Numbered from the stretch's first letter, positions 9,296-18,602 are shown. The stretch is 64,000 nucleotides of DNA from DYFC01 sp041658585 (GCA_041658585.1 JBAZZX010000007.1:27074-91073), one strand, 5' to 3'. Numbers and translations are program-made. Notes: a model not told the origin generated them from the letters alone.

Positions 9296-9416
9296 TATAT
9301 TAGCACAGAATAAGCGAACTATTTCGTAATCTACACTCCCTTAAAGTTAAGCTTTATTGCCCTCTCGTAAGTTCTATGGTATATTAGAAAAAATCATTAA
9401 TGCTTGCGGAGGAGTT

Positions 9417-10094
9417 TTGGTAGGGGAGATTCTGAAAAAAAGGCGCGAGGAATTGGGCATGGACCTCAGGGAAATCTCCGAGACGCTCAAAATAAAGTAT
9501 GCCTATCTGAAAGCGCTTGAAGACGATGACCTGAAGAACCTTCCCGCCGAAGTATATGTAAAGGCATACCTCAATTCCTATGCAAGGAGCCTGGATCTCA
9601 ATCCCGAAGAAATTTTAAACACGTACAATCTGCAGGTATCACCGCCGCAGCCTGAAAAAAAGATCGCTCAGGATACCGGACCCTCGCCGCAAAAAAAGAC
9701 GCGTCTGAAATATTTCTTAATTCCTTCGCTGATTTTATGTCTGGCAATAGCGCTTGCTTCCATGCAGTTCAAACGGCCTCCGGCGCCGCAGCCTCCGGCT
9801 ATTATTCCCGTTGGACCGGCACAAAAAAATCTCCCGGACCAGGTGAGCGCTCAACAGGTGCTTGAGATCAAAGCCCATGATCCGACATGGCTGCAGGTCA
9901 TTTCAGACAAGACACAATCTCAGGAGTTAATGATGCGGCCCGGCGAATCGGTCACATGGCGTGCGAAAAATTGTTTTTCCCTGAAAATCGGCAACGCCGG
10001 CGGTATAAAGGTCTTTTTTAATGGAAAAGATATAGGCAAACTTGGGGAAAAGGGACAGGTCATCAAATTGAGTCTCCCTGAAAACGGCGCATAG
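9417..10094 (+). CDS. rodZ: RodZ-like helix-turn-helix membrane protein
   Basis: RodZ links the MreB cytoskeleton to the envelope and sets rod shape. With TTG at 9417 the product is 225 residues: HTH_25 domain at about 3-65 (ILKKRREELGMDLREISETL), a charged linker, one transmembrane helix at about 98-117 (FLIPSLILCLAIALA), a proline-rich stretch, and the periplasmic DUF4115 domain (PTWLQVISDKTQSQELMM ... SLKIGNAGGIKVFFNG). The frame is open upstream to a TTG at 9357. I prefer 9417 because GGAGGAG ends three bases before it and homologues begin with VGEILKKRRE, but the spacing is short, so the start is not certain. Confidence 0.85.
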   Translation: MVGEILKKRREELGMDLREISETLKIKYAYLKALEDDDLKNLPAEVYVKAYLNSYARSLDLNPEEILNTYNLQVSPPQPEKKIAQDTGPSPQKKTRLKYFLIPSLILCLAIALASMQFKRPPAPQPPAIIPVGPAQKNLPDQVSAQQVLEIKAHDPTWLQVISDKTQSQELMMRPGESVTWRAKNCFSLKIGNAGGIKVFFNGKDIGKLGEKGQVIKLSLPENGA

Positions 10095-10202
10095 TGTTGC
10101 ATACCGGCAAAGACTTTTCATATTTTGTCGTCTCGGACTTGATCGGGCCTGCCCCTAACTTGATTAGGTGGAAACCGGTCTTCTTAATCCGATAGCGGGG
10201 TT

Positions 10203-11894
10203 ATGTCATTACCAAAAGACAAAAGGCTGTTCAAAAGATATCCGTGCAAGACTGAATTTTTTTTATCATCCAAAGACGATTCCCTGAAGGCCGTTACAAC
10301 CGATTACTCCCTAAAAGGCGTCGGCTTTTATATAGACAATCCGCCGCCTTTCCTGATTGACTCAAACATACACTTTACGATCAAAGACTTAAACCTCGAT
10401 GAAGACGGCAGGATTATATGGTCGAAGAAAAATTCATCGCGTCTATCGGGCGGTATCGAGAGAAAAGCCATTTCCGGACGGTTAAAACACTATCCTCTTG
10501 CCGACGTATTACTGGATATGCACAGAAGCGAAAAGAACGGCATACTTGAGCTGTCAAAAGACCGCATCATCAAAAGGATTTATATCAGAAACGGCGACAT
10601 GGTATACGCCACTTCAAACATGGCAGAAGACCGGTTTATTGAGGTCTTGCTCCATACCGGCAAAATCACGGACGATCAATATTATCAGGTGATTAATATC
10701 TCAAAGAAAAGCGGAAAAAGTCAGGGTTCGATTCTGGTGGAACTTGGTTTTCTGAAACCGGAAGATCTTATTCTTGCCGTAAATAGACAGGTCGAACATA
10801 TTATTCTCACCCTGTTCCAGTGGGAAGACTGCGGATTTGTTATGATTGAGGGACCTCTTGTATCGGAAAAACTTATAACCCTGAAATTAAGCGCGGCAAA
10901 CCTTATTTACCGGGGCGTCAAAAGCATGAAAAGTACCGCTTCCATTAAAGAAGCAATGCCTGGGAACGACGCCGTTTTATGTTATTCTTCGGACCCTATG
11001 GACCTGTTTCAGGATATTCAGTTGGATACGCATGATAAGGTAATTCTCTATGCCATAGACGGCAGGAAGAGCATCGGTGAAATAACGGCCCTCTCTCCAA
11101 TTGACGCCCTTCAAACCATGAGGACCCTTTATGCTCTTTTGAATACGAGGATAATCGATATAAAGGAGAAAGGCATGCAGGAAGACACAGTAGAAAAAGA
11201 TATACTGAAAGAACGGCAGCCTGAGTCTGATCCCGACTTTTTGAAAAAGGTTGAAGGTATTTTTAAAAAGCTTGAGTACACGGACTACTATAGTTTCCTC
11301 AATGTTGAAAAATGGGCGACCCTTGATAAGATAAAAAAGGCATACTACACCGCTGCCAAGGAATTCCATCCCGACAGACATTTGTATCTGCCTTCCGAGA
11401 CTATGAAGGATAAGCTAAACGCGATATTTTCCCGTCTGACAGAGGCATATAAGGTCCTTTCCAGTCCTGTTGAAAGAAAACAATATGACAATAGCCTCAC
11501 CGTAAATCCTGCAAAACTGCATAGCAATAACAAAGAACTCGCAAGGATCAGGTTCCTTGAAGGCGAAGAAGCCTTCAGAAAAGGCGACTATGCCGGGGCA
11601 AGCGACTTGTTCGGACAGTCCGCATATCTTGACGGCGCCGTGCCGGCCTATCACTTCAACCTTGGATTGACCTTTGAAAAAATGGGGAAATATCATCAGG
11701 CTGCAAAGGCGCTTAGTCAGGCTGTAAAACTTGAACCGTTTAACGTTGAATACCTTGCGGGACTGGGTCATATCTACCTCAAACTCGGGTTCCATCTGAG
11801 AGCGAAGTCCACCTTTGAAAAGGCCCTCAAAAAAGACCCCGCCAACAAAAGCGCATTAAAAGGTCTGCAGGAAGCCAAAGACCCGCACACATAA
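10203..11894 (+). CDS. PilZ - DUF4388 - J-domain - TPR protein
   Basis: This 563-residue cytoplasmic protein combines four modules. A PilZ-type domain (about 7-85; FKRYPCKTEFFL, TDYSLKGVGFYI) could bind cyclic di-GMP, although the RxxxR motif is degenerate. A DUF4388/PATAN-like region (about 88-330) starts SGRLKHYPLADVLLDM. A J-domain (about 360-420) has the HPD motif at 389-391 (EFHPDRHL). TPRs occupy about 440-555. This layout is seen in delta-proteobacterial and Nitrospirota regulators of motility or gliding and suggests a second-messenger-controlled DnaK cochaperone or scaffold. No partner kinase or chaperone gene is adjacent. Function is inferred from domains only. Confidence 0.85.
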   Translation: MSLPKDKRLFKRYPCKTEFFLSSKDDSLKAVTTDYSLKGVGFYIDNPPPFLIDSNIHFTIKDLNLDEDGRIIWSKKNSSRLSGGIERKAISGRLKHYPLADVLLDMHRSEKNGILELSKDRIIKRIYIRNGDMVYATSNMAEDRFIEVLLHTGKITDDQYYQVINISKKSGKSQGSILVELGFLKPEDLILAVNRQVEHIILTLFQWEDCGFVMIEGPLVSEKLITLKLSAANLIYRGVKSMKSTASIKEAMPGNDAVLCYSSDPMDLFQDIQLDTHDKVILYAIDGRKSIGEITALSPIDALQTMRTLYALLNTRIIDIKEKGMQEDTVEKDILKERQPESDPDFLKKVEGIFKKLEYTDYYSFLNVEKWATLDKIKKAYYTAAKEFHPDRHLYLPSETMKDKLNAIFSRLTEAYKVLSSPVERKQYDNSLTVNPAKLHSNNKELARIRFLEGEEAFRKGDYAGASDLFGQSAYLDGAVPAYHFNLGLTFEKMGKYHQAAKALSQAVKLEPFNVEYLAGLGHIYLKLGFHLRAKSTFEKALKKDPANKSALKGLQEAKDPHT

Positions 11895-11966
11895 ATACTA
11901 CCTTTAATTGCAGCCTTTCTTCGGATTGTTTTGATTAATCAATAGCAGGTATTGCATAATGATAGT

Positions 11967-12734
11967 ATGATACAAAACACTTTCAGCATATTGTCCGGTA
12001 TCGGCGAGAGGATAGAAAAAAGGCTCTGGAGGAACGGTATACTCACCTGGTCCGATTTCATCAATGCCCCTGATATGGATTGCATAAGTCCGGACAAGAA
12101 GACTTGTTTTGACGGGCAGTTGTCTTCAGCCAGGGAAGAGCTCGACAATGCCAATGCGGAATATTTTGCCCGCACCATAAAGCGGCGTGAACACTGGCGG
12201 CTTTTTGAAAAGTTCAGGGATGATGCAGTCTGCCTTGATATCGAAACGAATGGTTTTATGCCTGATAAAGGCGGATATGTTACCGTCGTAGGCTTATACG
12301 ACGGACATGACTATAAATGTTTTATCCGGAATGTAAACCTTTCCGCCGATAACCTCAGGCAGGAACTTTCCAGGTATAAATACCTTATAACATTCTACGG
12401 GACGGCCTTTGACATCCCTTTTCTCATAAGAGCCATGCCGGACCTGAAGTTCGATATGCCTCACTTTGACATCTGCTTTGGCTCAAAACGTCTCGGATTC
12501 AAAGGAGGTTTTAAAAAACTCGAGATAGCCCTCAACATCAAAAGGGATGAAACAGTCCAGGGTATGAACGGCTATGACGCGGTCCACCTGTGGGAGAATG
12601 CCAGAAGAGGGAGCATCGACGCCCTTGAGCGGCTCAAGATATACAACAGGGAAGATACCGTCAACCTTTATCAGATAGCCGATACAATCTATAAGGGCCT
12701 AAGAGCACAGACCGGGATAGAAGAGTATCTGTAA
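11967..12734 (+). CDS. RNase H-like 3'-5' exonuclease domain protein (YprB-type)
   Basis: The protein belongs to the DEDD-type RNase_H_2 family. The first acidic pair is D91/E93 in CLDIETNGF, followed by TFYGTAFDIPFL and the closing YNREDTVNLYQIAD. An N-terminal helix-hairpin-helix-like segment (FSILSGIGERIEKRLW) could touch nucleic acid. The frame opens at TTG 11952, but I use ATG 11967, giving 255 residues; neither has a strong ribosome site. It follows the PilZ/J protein by about 70 bases and may be co-transcribed. It is probably a nuclease in DNA or RNA metabolism; the substrate is unknown. Confidence 0.82.
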   Translation: MIQNTFSILSGIGERIEKRLWRNGILTWSDFINAPDMDCISPDKKTCFDGQLSSAREELDNANAEYFARTIKRREHWRLFEKFRDDAVCLDIETNGFMPDKGGYVTVVGLYDGHDYKCFIRNVNLSADNLRQELSRYKYLITFYGTAFDIPFLIRAMPDLKFDMPHFDICFGSKRLGFKGGFKKLEIALNIKRDETVQGMNGYDAVHLWENARRGSIDALERLKIYNREDTVNLYQIADTIYKGLRAQTGIEEYL

Positions 12735-12800
12735 GATCATTAATCTGAAAATTATGATAAAATGAATTAGTTCGGAAGATTTTTTCGAGAGGACAAAAAG

Positions 12801-13238
12801 ATGAGAATATTTTTCGTATATCCACTCTTCATAGTGTTGTCATTATTTGCATTTCATTGCATATTGTATAATCCCGCAGGAGCTGATGAGACTGCTCTCA
12901 ATGTTGACGAAATACTGAAAAATCTTGATCCTGAACAGATTAATAAATTTCAGGCAAAGGAGTATTTCAAAGACATTAAAGGGAAGAAAGCCAAAGGTGA
13001 AGGAAAAGTAGTCTATGTCCTTCCGGTAACCAAAGAGCAATCCAAGATAAGAATTCTTACCCCTGCCAGTACTCCCCATAAAGGATACAATATTTTGCTA
13101 TTTACTAATCAGGATGCATCTTTAGACCTGAATAAGGGGGACCTTGTAATATTTGAAGGTCAAGTCGAACGTGTCATTCCATATCAAGGCGCGAGTCTCG
13201 ATATATATGGGACATATAAGAAATCAGGGGTAAAGTAA
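12801..13238 (+). CDS. Small exported protein, possible OB-fold
   Basis: The 145-residue product has an N-terminal hydrophobic signal (about 1-29, ending NPAGADE), so it is probably periplasmic. The mature part contains FQAKEYFKDIKGKKAKGEGKV, which begins a beta-rich segment ending FEGQVERVIPYQGASLDIYG. This is reminiscent of the tRNA_anti-like/OB-fold proteins that read KGKWVEFEG-type strands. I do not recognise a named family. GAGAGGAC lies about seven bases upstream of the ATG. The gene converges on a minus-strand signal-peptide protein. Confidence 0.7.
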   Translation: MRIFFVYPLFIVLSLFAFHCILYNPAGADETALNVDEILKNLDPEQINKFQAKEYFKDIKGKKAKGEGKVVYVLPVTKEQSKIRILTPASTPHKGYNILLFTNQDASLDLNKGDLVIFEGQVERVIPYQGASLDIYGTYKKSGVK

Positions 13239-13257
13239 AGTCGCGGATGCACTCAAA

Positions 13258-13317
13258 GGAGTTTTATAAAACTCCGCGATAATGTTTCAGTAAAAGGTTG
13301 GCGGCAGAAACCAACCT
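13258..13317. terminator. Stem-loops between convergent genes
   Basis: An 18-base perfect palindrome GGAGTTTTATAAAACTCC at 13258-13275 is followed by the hairpin AGGTTGG...CCAACCT at 13295-13317. They lie between the convergent genes ending at 13238 and 13326 and could terminate both transcripts. Neither has a long U-tract, so terminator function is inferred from position. Confidence 0.5.
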
Positions 13318-13325
13318 ATCTACAA

Positions 13326-13664
13326 TTAGGGATTGATACGAATACTCTTGGCAACATTCTTACCACCCACCTCAAAATACCGTATAGTAACCTTTTGACC
13401 AGCTTTGACGTCATTGATAGTTTTGGTCTCTTTCTCTTTTCGGATGGTAGTCTTTTCATCAAGAGTTACATTAAAGAGGATATACCCCTGCTTTGCAGAA
13501 ATGGTCTGTGATGGAAGATCTACCCCTGTGACTTCACCTGTAAATTTCTTTGCAATCACCACATCAGCTGAACCCATACCATGGGCAGCTTCAGCTATAA
13601 TAGGAACTCCTGACAAGGAAAAGCAAAAGACAATTGCGATGATTGGCATCATCCATTTTTTCAT
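13326..13664 (-). CDS. Small exported DUF5666-like beta-rich protein
   Basis: The product carries a signal peptide (MKKWMMPIIAIVFCFSLSG, about 1-27) and a mature domain reading FTGEVTGVDLPSQTISAK ... VKAGQKVTIRYFEVGGKNVAKSI. This is the repeating strand pattern of DUF5666-type small OB-like periplasmic proteins. An upstream in-frame ATG at 13673 is possible, but AAGGAG abuts it with no spacing, while it is nine bases from the ATG at 13664, so 13664 is chosen (112 residues). Function is unknown. Confidence 0.75.
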   Translation of the reverse strand: MKKWMMPIIAIVFCFSLSGVPIIAEAAHGMGSADVVIAKKFTGEVTGVDLPSQTISAKQGYILFNVTLDEKTTIRKEKETKTINDVKAGQKVTIRYFEVGGKNVAKSIRINP

Positions 13665-13759
13665 ATGAGTCATCTCCTTTCAATAGTTAAATTTTAGCAA
13701 TCAAATTCTTAAATTTCTTTATATTATTTTAACAAAATAATGTCGCGTGCAGTAATATG

Positions 13760-14695
13760 CTATTCCCCTTTATCCGTTGACTCTTTCTTTAGAAATATCT
13801 CTATTTTGGCTTTGGCTTTAAGGTCAGCCATCCATTTTTCATTGAGTTCCTGTGTCAGTTTTGCTTCCATGTCTTTTTTGAGTTTGACTTTAATCTCTTC
13901 ATAAGGAATCTGATGTTCAAGCTTCTTATCTTCCATTTTGATGATATACCATTTGTCGTCTGCTTTTATGATATCACTGACTTCGCCTGCCTTCATGTTG
14001 AAAGCGACATCATCAATTGCAGGGAGCATTCGACCTTTATGCATGTAAGTAAGTTCTCCACCTTTAACACGGTAATCGTCTTCTGACATATTATAAGCTA
14101 TATCTCCGAAATCCTCGCCTGCCTTGATCTTAACAAGTATTTCGTTTGCCTTTTTCTCATCTTTCGTCGATATAAGTCTTATTTTTACACTTTCAGGCTG
14201 CTTAAACTTTGTGATGTTTTTTTCATAATAATCTTTAAGTGCACTTTCAGTTATCTGTGCAGGTTCGTTGACTGTTTTTGCTATCACAGTCTGTATAATA
14301 ATATCTTTTTCTTCTCGAGCACGTAATTGTTCCTCCGTCAACCCTTCCCTCTTAAGCGCTGCTTTTAATCCATCTTCAGATTTAAACTTTTTCCTGATCG
14401 TTTCCATCTGGCTATCCGCTTTTTCTTTATCCAACTGAATGCCCCTTGCTATAGCGTCCTGATATTGCAACTCCCGGGTTATGAGTTCTTCAATAGCTTT
14501 ATCATAAAATCTTTTGCGTTTTTCAATCGGCACATTTCTGTGAAATGTAGCTCGTAAAATCAGTCTATCAACCTGAGCTTCAAGATCTTTATCTGTTAAA
14601 ACAGTATTGTTTACCTTTGCTACCACATTATCCTCGGCAAATAACATGGAAGAAAAAAGCATAACTAAAATTATTGATACTAATATTCTAAACAT
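13760..14695 (-). CDS. Periplasmic PpiC/SurA-type peptidyl-prolyl isomerase
   Basis: The 311-residue protein has a signal peptide (about 1-20, ending SSMLFAED), an N-terminal SurA-like helical chaperone region, and a parvulin rotamase domain at about 165-265. The parvulin is recognisable by IKAGEDFGDIAYNMSED, VKGGELTYMHKGRMLPAIDD and VSDIIKADDKWYIIKMED. A C-terminal helix returns to the chaperone core. It probably assists outer-membrane or exported protein folding. It is transcribed away from the pentapeptide gene; about 215 bases of A/T-rich intergenic DNA lie between them. Confidence 0.88.
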   Translation of the reverse strand: MFRILVSIILVMLFSSMLFAEDNVVAKVNNTVLTDKDLEAQVDRLILRATFHRNVPIEKRKRFYDKAIEELITRELQYQDAIARGIQLDKEKADSQMETIRKKFKSEDGLKAALKREGLTEEQLRAREEKDIIIQTVIAKTVNEPAQITESALKDYYEKNITKFKQPESVKIRLISTKDEKKANEILVKIKAGEDFGDIAYNMSEDDYRVKGGELTYMHKGRMLPAIDDVAFNMKAGEVSDIIKADDKWYIIKMEDKKLEHQIPYEEIKVKLKKDMEAKLTQELNEKWMADLKAKAKIEIFLKKESTDKGE

Positions 14696-14910
14696 ATAAA
14701 ACTCCTTTTTATTTTATATTGCAGGATACTCACAATAATATGCAAGCATTCCCATTATTAACGAAAATTAACGAATCAAACGGGTAATCCGGCAGAGCAA
14801 AGTAAGTGCCATAAGCGGATTTCTGATAATTTCACCCGTCTAAACACCAAGGCTATTTGTAAGACAGAAATTCTATTGCTTATCCTGTATCAAACATACT
14901 ACAATATTTC

Positions 14911-15666
14911 ATGTTGAGCAAAGAGAAAACATGGGAAAAGCTGCTTGCAACCGGTAAAGTCGAGGGTCCGATGCCCTCCGGCTTATGGGATCTAAGCGGA
15001 CTTGACCTGACCGGCGCAGACCTCAGCGAAACAGACCTGAGAGGCGTCATTTTTCGCGGTGCAAACCTGACCGGGGCTGCCCTGATAAAAGCATATCCTA
15101 TCGGAGCCGATTTCCGGAAAGCTACGCTGAGAAAAACAGTCTTTACAGAAGCAAAATGTATGACTGCCATTTTTGACGAAGCAGACATGAGCGAAGCTAT
15201 GGTGAACTCGGCTGAACTCAGTGCTGCGAGTCTCGTACGTGCCAACCTTACTAAGGCAAATCTCCAGAACACATTTTTTACTACTGCTAATCTCGAGGGA
15301 GCTATTCTGATAGGGGCCGATCTCACACGGGTCCAACTCAGCGCAGCCAACCTGAGTGGCGCAGATCTCAGCGAAGTCAATCTTAACGGCGCCGATTTAA
15401 ACGGTGCAAAGCTCGTCAATACGAACATGGAAAGAGCAAATCTCGCAGAGGCTGATTTCAACTATGCAGACCTCTCGGGCGCTAATTTGAATGGTGCAAA
15501 CCTTCAGGAAAGCAAACTGGTCAACGCTAACCTTAAAGAGACGCTGAACTTAACGGTTCAACAGCTTTCTCGGACATCTACCCTTTTGGATTCTAACTTG
15601 GATCCGATCATTATGCAACAGCTTCAGACAGAGCATCCCCGTCTCTTTATCGATCCGGAATGGTAA
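14911..15666 (+). CDS. Pentapeptide-repeat protein
   Basis: After an N-terminal helix (LSKEKTWEKLLATGKVEGP) the 251-residue protein consists of about 35 A(D/N)LxG-type pentapeptides from residue 28 to about 210 (DLTGADLSETDLRGVIFRGA), which fold as a right-handed quadrilateral beta-helix. A short C-terminal segment (LTVQQLSRTSTLLDSNLD) ends it. No signal peptide or transmembrane helix is seen. Members of this family include DNA mimics that bind gyrase, but most are of unknown role and nothing nearby decides the function here. Confidence 0.9.
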   Translation: MLSKEKTWEKLLATGKVEGPMPSGLWDLSGLDLTGADLSETDLRGVIFRGANLTGAALIKAYPIGADFRKATLRKTVFTEAKCMTAIFDEADMSEAMVNSAELSAASLVRANLTKANLQNTFFTTANLEGAILIGADLTRVQLSAANLSGADLSEVNLNGADLNGAKLVNTNMERANLAEADFNYADLSGANLNGANLQESKLVNANLKETLNLTVQQLSRTSTLLDSNLDPIIMQQLQTEHPRLFIDPEW

Positions 15667-15691
15667 TGTCTTTTTGAATTGTTTCACAGGA

Positions 15692-15824
15692 GAGCTTCTT
15701 GCAAAAGTATCTAAATTGTCACCCTGAGCTTGTCGAAGGGTCACATAACTTATTGATTAGTCATGATTCTTCGACAAGCTCAGAATGACATAAGAGCTGT
15801 TTTAAGGACTTTTGCAAGAGGCTC
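15692..15824. repeat. MITE-like element, long form with internal hairpins
   Basis: The ends are inverted: GAGCTTCTTGCAAAAGTATC on the left, and on the right ACTTTTGCAAGAGGCTC, whose reverse complement matches it. Inside are two GAGCTTGTCGA-type hairpins: ACCCT/AGGGT stem at about 15722-15742 and ATTCT/AGAAT stem at about 15766-15786. A shorter copy lacking these hairpins is at 27550-27619. The remaining DNA to 16053 shows no gene. Confidence 0.85.
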
Positions 15825-16053
15825 AGGAGTTTAAGTATAAACTTCTAAAAGATCTCGTAGATCAAGCAACTACGGAGCTTTATCGGGTTTTTTAGTATTA
15901 TCAACAAGTTTGAAACATCAGAAGCGGTTATTCCTTTAACTCCTGTTTTAGTTTGAGTGAAACCTCAGGAAACTACAAATCTTATTTGATTGACATAAGC
16001 ATGGTTTTTATTATACGTTAAAAATAAAGGAATAACAAAGATATCTTGGGCAC

Positions 16054-16788
16054 ATGTTAGACGATTTAGTTAGACATAATATCAGGAGTCATAAACGAAT
16101 CAAAATGGGAAAAAGGACAATTATATCTATTAGTATATGTATCGTGGCAATCCTCTTCTCTGTAACAACCGGTTTCGCTGCCAATTCTCTGACTTTCAGT
16201 GAGACATATCAGCAGACTACCGACTGCTTTTATTTGTGGGGAGTTGATTTCTGCAACATTGATGCAGAAAATGGGAATTTTTCATTGAAGGGAAAGATTT
16301 CCCTCAGCGGTATTGATATCGGCAAATTTAACGATGACACGGTTTTTGTAATCGAAGCTGGAGGGTTCCATTTCGATACCCAGTTGGGAGAAGATTGGGT
16401 GTATGCTCCTGGAAAGACGTCCTTTAATGTGTCATTTGTGGACAGATCGGATTATTCGGACACTGCTATCAAGTATATTACCATAAAACTCAAATGGTCA
16501 ACTAAGATTCTCACAGTAACGATAAACGGCCTTACACCCGATATGGTTTATCCTATTATAGCCGACTACTATCTCAATGCTACTATTGGCAACTTTGCCG
16601 ATAGTACAACAGCATATATACAACTGGGTGATGAACTCTATGCGGGATTTAACGTGTATTACTCGGGTAAGCTTTCCGTTACGACATCTAAGAAAAAGGG
16701 CATAACCTATAAAAAACTAAAGATAACTGCCAAAGGAAAAGGAACCGAGACATCTGAAGATTTCAGATATATTTCTGAGGAAGAATAA
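16054..16788 (+). CDS. Exported protein of unknown function
   Basis: The 244-residue frame contains a signal peptide that starts most naturally at the internal ATG 16105 (MGKRTIISISICIVAILFS, cleavage near TGFAANS). The ATG at 16054 would add 17 polar residues. The mature protein is rich in beta strand and threonine (SLKGKISLSGIDIGKFND; AGFNVYYSGKLSVTTSKKKG), with a Cys pair in DCFYLWGVDFC that could form a disulfide. I do not recognise a family. The C-terminus ends in a charged tail. It lies alone between repeats. Confidence 0.65.
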   Translation: MLDDLVRHNIRSHKRIKMGKRTIISISICIVAILFSVTTGFAANSLTFSETYQQTTDCFYLWGVDFCNIDAENGNFSLKGKISLSGIDIGKFNDDTVFVIEAGGFHFDTQLGEDWVYAPGKTSFNVSFVDRSDYSDTAIKYITIKLKWSTKILTVTINGLTPDMVYPIIADYYLNATIGNFADSTTAYIQLGDELYAGFNVYYSGKLSVTTSKKKGITYKKLKITAKGKGTETSEDFRYISEEE

Positions 16789-17057
16789 ATCCAATATCAA
16801 TAATCTCCACTGTTACTAAGACGGCTATAAGTAAGGACACATAAATTCATAAAGCTGCATACCGTAAGTTGGGTTCCTGAAAAAATGCACAAATAGTTTC
16901 AGTATTTCGTTGTAATGATCACAAGTAATAGCGAACCTTCATTCCAAAACCGTCTGGTCCTTTTATTAATGACTATCCCGGTCTGCTTTTCACATTATTC
17001 CAGACATGTTTGTCAGGGTTAACCACACTTAAATCTTTGTATCCTCGAACCTCGGGT

Positions 17058-17348
17058 TCATGTTCTGCGGTAAAAATTATTCTCCGGAATCCGGAAGGTA
17101 AAATAATCGGTCTCTTCATGATATATCGGACTCATGATAAAATTCACTTCTTCTGAAAAATTCTGCGCAATCGAAAGCAATCTTTCCTGGATTACGATCC
17201 AATCCACAGGAGAAAAAATCTCCAAGATATAAAATTTCGACAAGGGCTGTATCCATGAATACCCATTCAGCCCCTGCTTCATGGCATCGTCAATCTCAGT
17301 ACTTTTTTCGCTGGTTTCCTCTATTTTCCATGAAACAATCAAATGCAT
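17058..17348 (-). CDS. Small ferredoxin-like-fold protein of unknown function
   Basis: The 96-residue protein begins MHLIVSWKIEE and shows an alternating strand/helix pattern (YILEIFSPVDWIVIQERLL; FIMSPIYHEETDYFTFRI) that resembles the small SinR/Cas2-like ferredoxin fold. A ribosome site AGGGG lies about eight bases before the ATG, supporting a real gene. No cas genes are present, so a CRISPR role is not suggested. It abuts a decayed glycosyltransferase on the same strand. The surrounding DNA, 16789-17057, contains no other recognisable feature. Confidence 0.55.
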   Translation of the reverse strand: MHLIVSWKIEETSEKSTEIDDAMKQGLNGYSWIQPLSKFYILEIFSPVDWIVIQERLLSIAQNFSEEVNFIMSPIYHEETDYFTFRIPENNFYRRT

Positions 17349-17411
17349 TTTACTTACCCCTAATATTCCTTTTTCTTAATAGATGGCAACCCATCAGCAA
17401 AGCCGGCCGTT

Positions 17412-17590
17412 TCATCTATAGATATAGACGGGTCTTTTTCTGGATTCGTCAAAATTACGCCGGAGATATTCTCCGATAATGCCAAGCATGATGAGCTGGA
17501 CACCTGATACTATGAGTAGAACAACCATTAGCGATGCCCACCCTTCCATAGGCACCGAGAAAAACAACAAGTTGGAAGTTGCTATCACTC
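17412..17590 (-). pseudogene. C-terminal remnant of a GtrB/DPM1-like glycosyltransferase
   Basis: Reading the minus strand from about 17590 to the TGA at 17412-17414 gives a peptide containing EGWASLMVVLLIVSGVQLIM, then LGIIGEYLRRNFDESRKRP and VYIYR. This is the hallmark last membrane helix and tail of undecaprenyl-phosphate glycosyltransferases of the GtrB/ArnC/DPM1 family, which normally have about 310-330 residues. No catalytic domain is found upstream, and homology stops before a stop codon, so this is a fragment left by a rearrangement at the edge of the glycosylation island. Confidence 0.7.
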
Positions 17591-17664
17591 GATAGTTGCA
17601 AAGAGGACAAGTTTAATATTGTTCTATGTTACAATATTTTAATAGCAAATTGTAATATTCAAAA

Positions 17665-18432
17665 ATGATAAGACTAAGATATATCTTCAGCAATATTTCG
17701 GCGCTTAACATCGCTCTTACTGCAGTCGTTCTTCTTTTTTTCAATTACCTGGTATACCCTATGTTCACTTTACAAAATTTATATGTTTTGCCCGCATGGA
17801 AGAAGTCTCAATCTCCCCAAAAAGAAAAGGCCTCCGGCCCATCACCTGCCTTGCCGGCTGACTATATCATGATCTCCGAAGCAAATCTTTTCCATCCTGA
17901 AAGGAAAATACCTGCAGAAAAAAAGGCAGCGGAACAACAGCAGCAGCTTCCAAAACCGGAGTTTGTATTGTATGGGACCTTGATTTTCGATGACGCCGGC
18001 ATTGCATTTCTCGAAGATATGAAAGCGCCTCGCAACACTACTGGAAGGGGAAAGAGGCAGACGGCCCTGAAGAAGGGCGATACCTTGAGCGGTTTCATCC
18101 TGAAAGAGATCGATGTAGACAAAGTAGTATTGGTCCGAGGTGATGAAAAATACACAATCCTTGTTCATGATATGCAAAGGCAGAAGGTCAGAGAATCAAC
18201 GGCCAAGGCTGCGACAACTCCGCGGTCTCCAGCCACCTCAATGGCTCCGGCACAAGTCAGCCCCCAAACTGCCCAGGAGAGGCGGGAAATACGCAGTCGT
18301 TTACAGCCACTGACAACGTTACCTATTTCTCCTAAACAGCCTGAGCGCATAGAAACAGAAATTCTTCAACCTCAGAATGCTGAAGAACAATCGATTATAA
18401 ATTTCATAGAGAAAGGCAGACAGAACAAATAG
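17665..18432 (+). CDS. GspC-like inner-membrane protein (type II secretion HR domain)
   Basis: The 255-residue product has one N-terminal transmembrane helix (about 14-34), a proline-rich linker, and a homology-region-like domain at about 68-170 (MISEANLFHPERK, EFVLYGTLIFDDAGIAFLED, LKKGDTLSGFILKEIDVD). This is the arrangement of GspC/PulC or PilP-type proteins that link inner membrane to the secretin. There is no PDZ domain; the tail is Pro/Ala/Thr-rich and probably disordered. No gspD-N genes are in the window, so it is an orphan or belongs to a machine encoded elsewhere. Confidence 0.7.
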   Translation: MIRLRYIFSNISALNIALTAVVLLFFNYLVYPMFTLQNLYVLPAWKKSQSPQKEKASGPSPALPADYIMISEANLFHPERKIPAEKKAAEQQQQLPKPEFVLYGTLIFDDAGIAFLEDMKAPRNTTGRGKRQTALKKGDTLSGFILKEIDVDKVVLVRGDEKYTILVHDMQRQKVRESTAKAATTPRSPATSMAPAQVSPQTAQERREIRSRLQPLTTLPISPKQPERIETEILQPQNAEEQSIINFIEKGRQNK

Positions 18433-18602
18433 CTTCTTGAGCCGATGCTAAAAAACCAAGGCCCTTCAAGAAAATGGACGCAAAAAAAAGAATCCGAAGA
18501 GGTTTGGTATATATGCATGCAATAAAGCGCCTGCCAGTCTCCAAACAATATGGAAGATATTTACCGTAGGATATGGGAAGATTGGGTACGGGGTATAGTG
18601 CA

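Noticed and set aside
14880..15461. Long minus-strand ORF opposite the pentapeptide gene
   Set aside because: Its repetitive composition is the mirror of the pentapeptide repeats.
17058..17348. Small protein as Cas2
   Set aside because: Only a generic ferredoxin-like pattern; no cas1 or array nearby.
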